Shown: piece after piece, positions 55,209-64,000 of the stretch | How positions within the stretch are numbered: position 1 is the first letter of the stretch | Layout: each line of letters opens with the position of its first letter | Assembly: GCF_000003815.2 (NCBI RefSeq) | Contig: NC_049997.1 | Coordinates: 9,975,860 to 10,039,859, forward strand | Length of the DNA: 64,000 nucleotides | Reading direction: 5' to 3' | Origin: Branchiostoma floridae | Lineage: Eukaryota > Chordata > Leptocardii > Amphioxiformes > Branchiostomatidae | Program-made: the position numbers and the translations under genes | The notes under the pieces: generated by a model | What the model was told of the DNA's origin: nothing | The model's input: only the letters and a program-made list of their open reading frames with translations | Database searches by the model: none

Positions 55209-55401
55209 TACCATGTGTACAGAGTGCAATGCCCTGTCCTGAATAAGTTTGCCGATGTTCTGGTCAACTTGCGCCGAATCACCTTGTAACATTCCAGAGT
55301 CACGGGAGATTTGAAGCAGGAGTGGACAGGAATGTGCCAGATAATGAAATAGCAGTTTGAACACCTGATTCAGGATGAGCATTTTTGGCTACGTGATCAA
55401 C

Positions 55402-55597
55402 TAATACCCCCCTCACATTAGCCCGAAAATCGATCGGACGGCGAGTCTGCGAGCTCTAAATTACGAGGAGGCATGACCCTGACGGGAAGGGGGGAACTCT
55501 GCCATTTCTTTGTCGGCAGCAGGGTCATGCCTCCTCGTAATTTAGAGCTCGCAGACTCGTCGTCCGATCGATTTTCGCCTAATATGAGGGGGGTATA
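55402..55597. mobile_element. Foldback MITE with about 80-bp arms
   Basis: The left TAATACCCCCCTCACATTAG with CGAAAATCGATCGGACG, and AGCTCTAAATTACGAGGAGG, are matched in reverse on the right (CCTCCTCGTAATTTAGAGCT, then GTCCGATCGATTTTCG). The arms are nearly perfect, so it looks young. Confidence 0.9.
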
Positions 55598-55644
55598 AGG
55601 GCTAGTGCAGTTGAGAAATGGATTTTTTTCAAGGTAGGACTTAC

Positions 55645-55755
55645 TTCTGTGTAACACAAACTCTGCTGTCCAGGGCTGTAACTGGCCCCTCCCTGCAGAG
55701 GCCGGCGGATGTTGTGCGGGCTGCTATAAGCGAGATTTAATCAGGCTAGACTTTA
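55645..55755. repeat. Dispersed repeat, copy of 63825-63920
   Basis: Shared words are CTGTCCAGGGCTGTAACTGG, CTGCTATAAGCGA and TTTAATCAGGCTA. Ends are undefined. Confidence 0.7.
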
Positions 55756-56161
55756 CTTGAAATCCCAAAATTTTTGCACGGTTTTTATTTTTGCATTTTT
55801 TCTGGTGACGTCTCTACTGCAAATTCATGACAATGCAACCGTAAAGTACATGAACTTACATAATGTTTATTCAGGGATGATAGTAAAGTTTTTTGCAGCT
55901 ATGTGTCTTCAACCTCTTAATCAATAATTTTGAAATACCATCTTGAAGACTTTGATCAAGCAGTACATGCGTTATGTTTATAAACAAACTAACCAACTGA
56001 CAAACAAATGCTGGAAAGAAAACATAACCTTCTTGGTTGAAGTAAATCAGTAGCACATTTTCTGCAGCTGCAGAAAATTACCATGTTGGCACAAGATGTT
56101 ATATGTAGGAATGGGTACATCTTGGTGACAGGTTCCCACACTGATTTTCTATACTGGAGGG

Positions 56162-57132
56162 GGTGACCGCTCTATGTTCCGAAATCTCCATGTTCCGAAA
56201 TCTCTATGTTCCGAAATCTCTATGTTCCGAAATCTCTATGTTCCGAAATGTCTATATAAATGGTTCCTGCAGCCTGTGATATATTATATTCCGATATACT
56301 ACATGTATGCAGGCGGCAGTCGAAGTGAGCGATCGTTGGGGAGGAACAGCCTACATGTATCTAACACGGACCTTGGCAGCGTTTCATATTCTTAGATCAA
56401 ATATCTTTGCCTTTTATTCTCATTTTATACAATTTGGGTGGACGAACTCCAACTCCATCGTAGTGTCAGACGAATTTTCGTCAAACTTGGGAAGCGCCAT
56501 TTAATGACCTGTAATGACCTCGCACCACCTTGATAGCATCGTATCGAAAATTTTTGACGAAGAATAAAAATATACTCTCATATTCATCAAAAATATATAT
56601 TGATAACAAGTTACATAAACCAATAAATACATATAATGATGTATGCATACAAAGTAAACATTATTTTGAAATATACATATGCATACAAAGTAAACATTAT
56701 TTTGAAATATACCTGCGATTATTCGCATTATACACGAGACCAGATAAATTGCGGTTAGAAAATTGTGCGTGTTTAGAAATGAAGACAATTTTCCGCTGAA
56801 ATTTGCGATCGAGTTCAGATTCTGTTTCAGATAAACAGTTCAAAACCTCTCCATTGGCACAAGAGGGGAGTATTAGAAGAAGGTACATGATAAAACCAGA
56901 ATTTGAATGTTTTCAGCACGGGGGACCACGCACGTGCACGCGACCGTCGGAATCGGGTCGGCGTTCAGGAAGGGTATCGTTACCTTAGTTTGTGGGCATG
57001 AGCTTAGTACGAGTTACTATAGACTTAAATACCATTCACGTTATATGTACATGATTATATATTTCGGAACATAGAGATTTCGGAACATAGAGATTTCGGA
57101 ACATAGAGATTTCGGAACATAGACATGTAACC
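56162..57132. mobile_element. 971-bp element with inverted terminal minisatellites
   Basis: The left end has five tandem units of GAAATCTCTATGTTCC (about 56175-56250). The right end has four units of its reverse complement (about 57062-57124). The outer ends GGTGACCGCTCTATG and CATAGACATGTAACC are related in inverse. An 8-bp direct repeat CTGGAGGG flanks it on both sides (56154-56161, 57133-57140). No transposase is recognised. A 32-bp internal tandem duplication (ATGCATACAAAGTAAACATT) lies at 56650-56710. Confidence 0.85.
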
Positions 57133-57140
57133 CTGGAGGG

Positions 57141-59579
57141 CTGGTTCAACACATGTGAGCCAACTGTTTTTAGGGCGGGTTTGTTGAAGACTGAAGGAAG
57201 AGGGGTTAGGGTCATGTCTGTTGGTCTGTTGGTCTAGGAAGGAGATGGCTGTCAAAGCCAAGTGGTACAGGACCTGGTGTTGTCTGTGGGGGGTGTGGTT
57301 TTTCACTTTGACCGCAGACTAATTTCAGATAAACTGTTTGGGCTGTTAGCAAATTGTTTGGTAAGACTAAAAAAAATTGTATCACTAGCCTGGGTACCAA
57401 TTCCTCTGTACTCCTCAAAGTGGTTTGAAAGATTGAGCCAGCAGTAACTACTTTTCAATTGGCTGAGATTGAATTATACAGGAGTACATTTTATTTTCCT
57501 AACAAGCATCTCAAAATTGTATTCTGCCAAATCTAATACATGTATACTATTCATCATCATCTGATGCCTTATCTGTTTTTGTTCCGTAATTTACACGTCA
57601 TGTAATTAGTTATGATAGATATCAGAACTAAACAGATTTTTTTCTTCCTGGATTATTTTTGCATAGTCTTGAGCTAAGAAGATCTTCACAGAAACAACTG
57701 CACAGGTTTAGCAAACTGGGGAGCTAGGGCAGTATTTTTTCTATTGATTAGGTGCTTTCTGATATATGCCAGGGAATGGTTGTTACAGATTACGCAAAGG
57801 CCAGGGAATTTCCACCTTGCTGCTTAAATGTTTTTACAGTTGAAGCCACGGCGACAGAAACTCGCCCCGTTAAAACTAAGAACCCAAAATAGCTCCTGAC
57901 ACAGGTGGAAATGTTTGGACGTGATCCTAAAAGTTAACATGGGGTAAATAAGGAATGCGCTGACCGTTACAGTGTGTTTTGATGGAGCCAAGTTCAAGAT
58001 CGTTGTTGACCCAAGAATACCGGAGACCAACTGATTTTACTGGTCACGACGGTCTGTTACATATTGCTGTCTCACCAGTTTAAACTGACAAGGCAGTGCT
58101 CGAATAACATTATGATATGTTCCTCATTTAAAAAGAGAGGGTGTGCAAAATTTAACTGGTATTTACAACTTAGACTGCGTGTCTAGTATTCCTGATTTGT
58201 ATCAGTGAGGTGTAGGTTCAGGAATCTCTCTGTAAAACTTTTTCCTCCAAGATAAATGGTTTAATGACTTCCTTCCTAGTTTCCAGGCAGATCGATAAGG
58301 GGTGTGTGATACGGTGTGTGCGTGGGATCATCCTGTCAGAGTGAGAAGAGTTCTTACTGATTTTACTGGTAGAAACTGCCACTCCGCAAACACTTCTTGT
58401 CAGCCCGAAAGCCTCTGATTTAAACTATCGCAGTTGGAAAGGTGGCCACAGGCCAAAATAACATCCTCGCTGATTTGACAGGTACCTGTGATGTATTTTA
58501 CTGGTTGTAACCGTCATCTTGTTGTAATCCTCTCATGTCGGTTTTCTGACAACTTTACAGGATTCTGATTGTAGCTACAGGCTAGAAAAGCATCCTCACT
58601 CATAAGTAAATGAAATGCCTCACGTCTGACAGGTAACGTATTTTACTGGTATTAACTGTCATCTTTTTTAAGATTCTGACAACTTAACAGGATACTGATT
58701 AAAGCTGACATTTCCAAAGCTTGACTAACAGACATGTCAATGAAGGTTAGACATCCAGGTAATAAGATATGCCAAAAGGGATAACATGTCTGAAATGCCC
58801 CACCTTTTCCAAAATTATATCCAGTTGCTTGAGTAACTGCTTGACTAGCAGATTTCGTTAATTGAAGCCATCTCTTTTGAAGCTTCACTTCTTAGTTTTT
58901 AGTTAGAATTGACATGTCAGAATCCTGTCTTGTCTGGTAGTGGCGTCTAATTGATTCAGTTGTCAGTTCTGGCATCAGTTATTAGCTTGGAGATGTCTTT
59001 AATTCTTCCCTTTGGCAAATTAGGCTGGGGTTTGTGCCCTGTAACACGTGCACCTTGCGGTCACTGAGATGTGGGATTCTTAACCACTAACCCACAAACA
59101 CTGACTAACTATAGCATACTGTAAGTCTTGAAACTTTCACGGTGGTTTTACTTTCATTGACATGTTTGTCATGATGACCACTCTACCGTAAATTCATGGC
59201 ACAGCGAATACAGTGTGCATGATTGTCCGTGCTTCTATTGTATGACTATTGACAGTTGTAGTACTTCCGAATTGTTGAAATGCGAATTACGTAACAGTAA
59301 CACTTAGGAAACCATTTTCCTCATACTTCAACATAAAACCACTCTGAGAGTTGAAAAATTTCCGTTACTAGTATGGGGTTAATACAGAACATCGCTCTGG
59401 GACCTGCATACTACAATAGAGACATGGAGTCTAGCATCCACGATTTGTTATCAGTTATGTTTCAGGGTCAGGAATTCCCTTGTAACTTTTCCTTCCCTGG
59501 AAAAACGATGTAATGAGAGATCCTTCCCAGCTTTCAAGCAGATAGAGGCAGGTCATCTGGGAAGGATCTGACTGGTTAA
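57141..59579. other. Non-coding stretch with diverged internal repeats
   Basis: The word ATTTTACTGGT followed by AACYGYCA recurs near 58033, 58357, 58497 and 58632, and CAGGATWCTGAT repeats near 58560 and 58690. This suggests an old tandem array. The stretch 58700-58860 also resembles 38100-38215 in inverse. No exon is seen. Confidence 0.45.
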
Positions 59580-59631
59580 CGTCTTAAGCCAACAGAGTGG
59601 TTGGCTTAAGCCACTCTGTTGGCTTAAGACG
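59580..59631. repeat. Perfect 21-bp arm hairpin
   Basis: Arms CGTCTTAAGCCAACAGAGTG(G) and (C)CACTCTGTTGGCTTAAGACG flank a 10-bp spacer TTGGCTTAAG, which repeats part of the arm. Confidence 0.85.
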
Positions 59632-59892
59632 GCCCATGGCCTGGAATAAAGTAGTATTCTATACATCGATCGTAACTTTTGATTCCTCGGTCGCACTACG
59701 ATGAAACTTTACAGTTTTAGTACTACTTTAAACACATTGAATACTTGTGATTTTTTTTTTTGTACATGCCGGATTTTGGGTTAGAAATAAACATTTTGGT
59801 TAAAAAAAGTGTTGTTTATTTCATGAGTCTAGTCCCAGATGGAAACAAGACTTTAAATTATGATATTCTAAAGGATGAAAGCCAACCGTAAA

Positions 59893-60023
59893 CTTATCAT
59901 TTTTATCCGCGGCTATTTTGTTTTAAATTAGGATTATATTTTTTTTCAATTTTTCGTTGAAAATGCACCATAGTCAAAAACATAAAATGATTAAACAAAA
60001 TAGCCGCGGACAATTTTGATAAG
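59893..60023. mobile_element. Small foldback element
   Basis: CTTATCATTTTTATCCGCGG and CTATTTTGTTTTA at the left match, in reverse, TAAACAAAATAGCCGCGG and ACAATTTTGATAAG at the right, with a T-rich loop of about 65 bp. Confidence 0.75.
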
Positions 60024-60390
60024 AAAGGGATAATAGGTAAATCTTGAGTACAAAAAAGATCAGTACTCTTATTTTGAGCTGGGACTTAAGCCGTAAATGT
60101 CATAACTTGACCGCACAGACACCGACCAAGGATAAAGGGTCCTTACGGTGCCTGTTTACGTTGAAAAGTCGCAAATAACTACAGGTTCGAACGCGCGTTC
60201 GGTTCGAATTACGTAATGGAACATCATAGAACACGCGTTCGAATTCCGCTGGACAAGGGAACACGCGCCCGAACTCGGACACAAATCGAGCGTGCCTGGG
60301 CCGTCTTAGCTCAACAGAGCAGACTTAGATTTATTTCTGTCACACTCGTTGTTTCGCAACCCATGTTGTTAGTTAGCTCCATCACTAGCG

Positions 60391-60421
60391 TTTGTGTGTG
60401 TGTGTGTGTGTCTGTGTGTCT
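60391..60421 (+). repeat. (GT)n microsatellite
   Basis: TTTGTGTGTGTGTGTGTGTG followed by TCTGTGTGTCTGT. Confidence 0.9.
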
Positions 60422-60949
60422 GTCAACAAGATAACTCAAGAATGGCTGAATGGATTGGTTTCATACTTGGTGTGTTAGTGGGGTGAGACGAACATTGGAA
60501 ATGATTAGACTTTTGACCCCTAACAGCTTCCCTTGGTACTGCAGCTGAACTTCCTTTTTTTATATCTCGTGTTCTGAACAAGCTATGGACACGATTTTCG
60601 GGTGTTGGATAACTCTTGTGCTCGGGAAGAAGTGTCATAAGTTTGGGCCTCTTAGTGGCTAGGTTTGGAATTGCAGGGGCATTTTTGTAAAATGATGCTG
60701 AAGAAGATAACTCAAGATAGGGATAATTGATAATTGATGTCTATGTTAGACGGAGGGATGGGTAACAGTACTGGCTCCTTTTCAGTTTCCAAGTAGATGA
60801 GACAGGTCATGTGGAGATGATCTGTCCAGGTTAAAACCCTATTTGGCATTTGATGTGATATCGGCTGTCTCCGTTAATCATCTAGTTAGAGCTAAATGTT
60901 GATATCTGTGTCTCTCCAGGGATAAAGTTGAGCTTAGAAGGGTCTGAAA

Positions 60950-61490
60950 ATAAATATACAACACCTGCTAGTGATGAAAATCAGGAGGCAAGAAGTTGGC
61001 AATTTAAGAAATGGGTCATCTTTAATTTTGTCAATTTTGTTCAAGATTTTATCAGTGCAGTTTATGAAAATTGTAAAAACTACAAATTTACAACACCTGC
61101 CAGTAATGACAGTCAGGAGACAAGAAGTTGGCAGTTTAGAAAATTGGGTCATCTTTAATTTTTCAATTTTGATAAAGAGATTTTATCATTGCAGTTTATG
61201 AAAATTGTAAAAACTACAAATTTACAAAACCTGTCAGTAATGACAGTCAGGAGGCAAGAAGTTGGTAATTTAAGAAATGGGTCAACTTTAATTTTCTCAA
61301 TTTTTCTTCAAGATTTTATCCGTGCAGTTTAAGAAAGTTGTAAAAACTACAAATTTACAACACCTGTCAGTATGACAGTCAGGAGACAAGAAGTTAGCAA
61401 TTCAAAGAAAATGGGTCAACTTTAATTTTGTCAATTTTGTTCAAGATTTTATCAGTGCATTTTGGGAGAATATTTAAAACTACAAACTTA
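60950..61490 (+). repeat. Four tandem copies of a ~133-bp unit
   Basis: ACACCTG or its variant marks unit starts at 60961, 61093, 61227 and 61360 (spacing 132, 134, 133). Each unit has CAGGAGRCAAGAAGTTGGCA, a GGGTCATCTTTAATTTT block and TTCAAGATTTTATCAGTGCA. It may be a small satellite or the core of a mobile element. Confidence 0.85.
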
Positions 61491-62095
61491 CATTGCTAGG
61501 TATGTTGTGTTTTGGTCTACAAGTTTTGAATTAGCCTGGCTATCTTACATGAAGACAGAAAACAGAAGATTCCAGGATTGTCTCCAGGACCCGTCCCTTC
61601 GTCCCAGGGACAGAAATTTACTTGTTGAGGCAGAGAAAGAAATTTCACCCTTTCCTTCCAAAAAATCTGACAGACAGAAATGTATTTTCTGAGCTTGAAA
61701 TGAAAACATGGGCCCCCAAACAGTGGGCAGGTGAGTTAGAGAAAAAAAACCCTGGGGACAGCTCTGGATGATTCCCAAGCAGAGTTTTGGTGGAGGGTAA
61801 GATATCTTACTGCTCCCTCCCCTCAAAGCAGATCAACCACAGGTTTGGTTGTGCGAGCTGTAAGAAATCCTGGCCACTACTATCCCCACCCAACCTCTGC
61901 TTGGAGAACAGATTCCCACCCTCCCATGTTGTGCAGATGTGCAGGTGACGCCCAGTTGGGTTGACAGATCGGAAACTGTTTATGCCTGGAAGGTCTCTGG
62001 TAAAACTTGTTGAATTTTGTGTGGTCAGTACAAATAAATAACACCTGTTGGTGCCAACAGATGTCCAACAGAACATCATGTTTGCCTCCTGTCCA
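61491..62095. other. Non-coding stretch
   Basis: No supported gene. The short open frames on both strands lack conserved motifs. Confidence 0.4.
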
Positions 62096-62402
62096 AGCCT
62101 GGTATCCAGCCATATAATAGCTCCCGAGTCACTACTGTCCTCTACTCAAATACGACATATTGTAAGAAGTCAGAGGGGCGAGTAAGAACAGAAATAAACA
62201 ATATATACAAATATCATGACTGACCCGGTAATCAAACCCGGGTCCTCCAGATCACAAGACCAGTAGCCTAAATGACTGAGCCAAAAGCCTGACAGGCGTT
62301 TGGCATGGTCAGTTAGCACTACTTCAACCCCCCCCACTGTTACAATATTTAAGGAGAGGACAGAAGAGACTCGGGAGCTATAATATGGCTGGATACCAGG
62401 CT
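62096..62402. mobile_element. MITE with 48-bp inverted ends that contains a tRNA-like SINE
   Basis: AGCCTGGTATCCAGCCATAT at the left matches, in reverse, TATGGCTGGATACCAGGCT at the right. The arms extend through CTCCCGAGTC to CTGTCCTCT. The interior is mostly the tRNA-like SINE described at 62170-62295. Confidence 0.85.
62170..62295 (-). mobile_element. tRNA-derived SINE, copy 2, nested in a MITE
   Basis: On minus: A box TTGGCTCAGTCATTTAGGC, a CTTGTGA loop, B box GGGTTTGATTACC, then a tail ending TTCTTACTCGCCCCTCTGAC. This is the same layout and tail as 47655-47760. Confidence 0.65.
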
Positions 62403-62767
62403 ACTTCTGTTTCACATGTTTCTTCTGTTTCTCTAAGAAGTTGTGAGAATCATGCCGTGAGATTGTGTGGCGTAATCAACAGTGTGATTGGCTCAGGATC
62501 TACAGGTCCTGGGATTTCCGATGTTGTGCCCCTGGGAAAGGCACTTTACACAACTTTCTGCCCTTCACTCAGGTGAAAATTTGACTACCTAGCTTTAGCA
62601 AGGGCCGTCCCTTGGATAGGATGTTAAATGGAAGTCCCGTGTCTGAGGAGAGCCACATCCCATGCATGTTAAAGAGCCCACCACACCTTTTGAAAAGTGT
62701 AGGGACATGCCCCGGTGTGCGGTGGTGCAAATCCTTCTGTCTGGAGTTGGTAATCAACTTCAAATCA

Positions 62768-62862
62768 CCCGGATGGTAGCCTGGATACCATACCCCAACC
62801 TCGAAATATATCTTTCGTGTTTGAGATCGGGCTGGGGTTTGGTAACCAGGCTACCCGGATGG
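62768..62862. mobile_element. Short inverted-repeat element
   Basis: ACCCGGATGGTAGCCTGGAT with ACCATACCCCAACC against GGCTGGGGTTTGGTAACC and AGGCTACCCGGAT, an imperfect 34-bp arm pair. Confidence 0.65.
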
Positions 62863-62981
62863 AGGCCTGGCGTACCTCTATCTCATATCAGCCATGCGGT
62901 GGTCTACATCATTCACCTGGACTCCAGGAAGAATAGTGACACGTCAGTCACTAATGGAGATCCGAATCAAACCAAATGCAA

Positions 62982-63177
62982 TACTATAAATGCATTCAAG
63001 TTCGCGGAGATTTAAATGGACTTTTCACGGTGGTTCTAATTTCGTGGTAGCACCATACACTGTAGTCTCTTACTGTTATGGAAAAATGTTCGTTGTAGTT
63101 TTAGATTTACGTTGAAGCGGCCACCGCGAAAACCGCGAGCATTGATCCACCGCGAAAGTTTTTGCATTTACAGTAGT
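62982..63177. mobile_element. MITE, TACTGTAAATGCA family (copy 3)
   Basis: TACTATAAATGCATTCAAGT at the left; TTTTTGCATTTACAGTA at the right. Interior CCACCGCGAAAACCGCGA is shared with copy 2. Confidence 0.85.
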
Positions 63178-63426
63178 TGAAGCCTAGCCTGGTAACCATA
63201 CCATCAGGAGCTTGCCGCTATCTGTACTGCCTTGGAGGGTAGCCAGCCAGCCCAGTTCATTAGCACACACCCCATCCATCAATGTAGTTCATTAGCACAC
63301 ACTGAGGAATTTTTACCAGGGAATTAGTTAAATTTACAGCACTCCTCTGGTGGCAAAAACTCAAAATGCCAGCTAAAAACAGGCTGACAGAAACAGGCTG
63401 ATGCTAGCAGACTATGCAGTATGTAG

Positions 63427-63604
63427 TACAGTAGAAGCCGCTTAATTGCACAGCCTATTTGCCAGTGAATTTCGTGCAATTATCCGGCTGGTGCAATAAT
63501 GCGAAGTTATCTAGCTGGACCGCACTGTTTTGGGATTTGGATATTCCGTGCAGTTAACAGAAGTGTGCGTTAATCCATTGTGCAATTAACTGGCTTCTAC
63601 TGTA
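63427..63604. mobile_element. 178-bp MITE, TACAGTAGAAGCC family (second direct copy)
   Basis: Same ends, length and orientation as 54457-54634; CAGTTAACAGAAGTGTGCRT and TGCAATTATCCGGCT are shared words. Confidence 0.85.
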
Positions 63605-63824
63605 CCCCTAAGCCAACCGGAGGAGAATGGTGACCAGGCTATAGTACAAGCCATGGAGCAACTAGGGTCAATTTGTGGGAGATTTAGAACAGGCCTCTGG
63701 CCTTGCTGACATTATGTCTCCATTATCTTTCTCACACTGACATCTTTAGTGGCTGCAAACAATCAATCCTTGGAGGAAATCATCAGGTCAGAGGAACTTC
63801 CTTTTTTAATACTTCCCAGTTTAC

Positions 63825-63920
63825 TAGTCTGTGCAACACAAACTCCGCTGTCCAGGGCTGTAACTGGCCCCTCGGCGGATGTTTGGTGGACTGCTATAAG
63901 CGACATTTAATCAGGCTACC
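63825..63920. repeat. Dispersed repeat, copy of 55645-55755
   Basis: CTGTCCAGGGCTGTAACTGG and CTGCTATAAGCGACATTTAA are shared. This copy lacks the CTGCAGAGGCC insert. Confidence 0.7.
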
Positions 63921-64000
63921 AGTTTACCAACTGTCCAGTCCATCTGTCAGTTCGTTTTTATTTCCTAATTGTTTTGTTTGAATTCCATGGAGAAAGGAAT

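Noticed and set aside
61462..62113. Open frames near 61.5-62.1 kb
   Set aside because: They lack motifs and lie beside a tandem array and a MITE; probably chance.
1..64000. CRISPR array, operon or phage content
   Set aside because: The split genes, introns and MITEs are eukaryotic. No evenly spaced direct repeats with unique spacers were seen.

Overview
The window reads as chordate-like invertebrate genomic DNA, most probably amphioxus (Branchiostoma). The reasons are inferential. There is a single GIT-type ArfGAP gene whose protein is close to both vertebrate GIT1 and GIT2. Next to it is a large death-effector/ankyrin gene of the kind common in amphioxus. Genes are intron-rich, the DNA is AT-leaning and it is packed with short inverted-repeat transposons. 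Two runs of N (3150-3249 and 21930-22040) mark assembly gaps.

Layout. (1) About 237-10941, plus strand: the 3' part of an innate-immunity-style gene. Four upstream exons (a globular domain of uncertain family, two acidic or Ser/Thr-rich linkers, and a death effector domain) are followed by one 5.6-kb terminal exon encoding 55 ankyrin repeats. Every intron that I could place has phase 1, so the exons are symmetric 1-1 modules. The gene's 5' end lies outside the window. (2) 13254-28268, minus strand: a complete GIT gene (ArfGAP, ankyrin, Spa2-homology, coiled coil, paxillin-binding domain). It has 12 coding exons with fully consistent splice phases and a predicted protein of 749 aa. Three of its exons (2, 7 and 9) are surrounded by partial tandem copies of their own ends. 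Those next to exon 9 include a row of at least six 45- or 54-nt exon-like units that keep the reading frame. (3) 28269-29406: a short head-to-head interval with a perfect CRE palindrome. (4) 29407-29457, plus strand: the first coding exon of an unrecognised gene with a strong start context and a strong splice donor. Everything after it to 64000 shows no convincing exon and is probably that gene's long first intron or intergenic DNA.

The remaining 34 kb, and the introns of both genes, are a graveyard of mobile DNA. Contents include hAT-like non-autonomous elements (one of 1.22 kb with a perfect 8-bp target duplication) and a 971-bp element whose termini are inverted minisatellites, also with an 8-bp duplication. 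There are also two near-identical 662-bp TTAA-associated elements, at least eight MITE families present in one to five copies each, tRNA-derived SINEs, a non-LTR reverse transcriptase remnant, and a pair of inverted 345-bp repeats built on a palindromic PstI-type minisatellite.

There is no sign that the genes form a pathway together. The DED-ankyrin gene would act in apoptosis or innate signalling, and GIT in Arf/paxillin/PIX trafficking and adhesion. All coordinates for exons come from reading frame, splice dinucleotides and phase agreement, with no transcript evidence.
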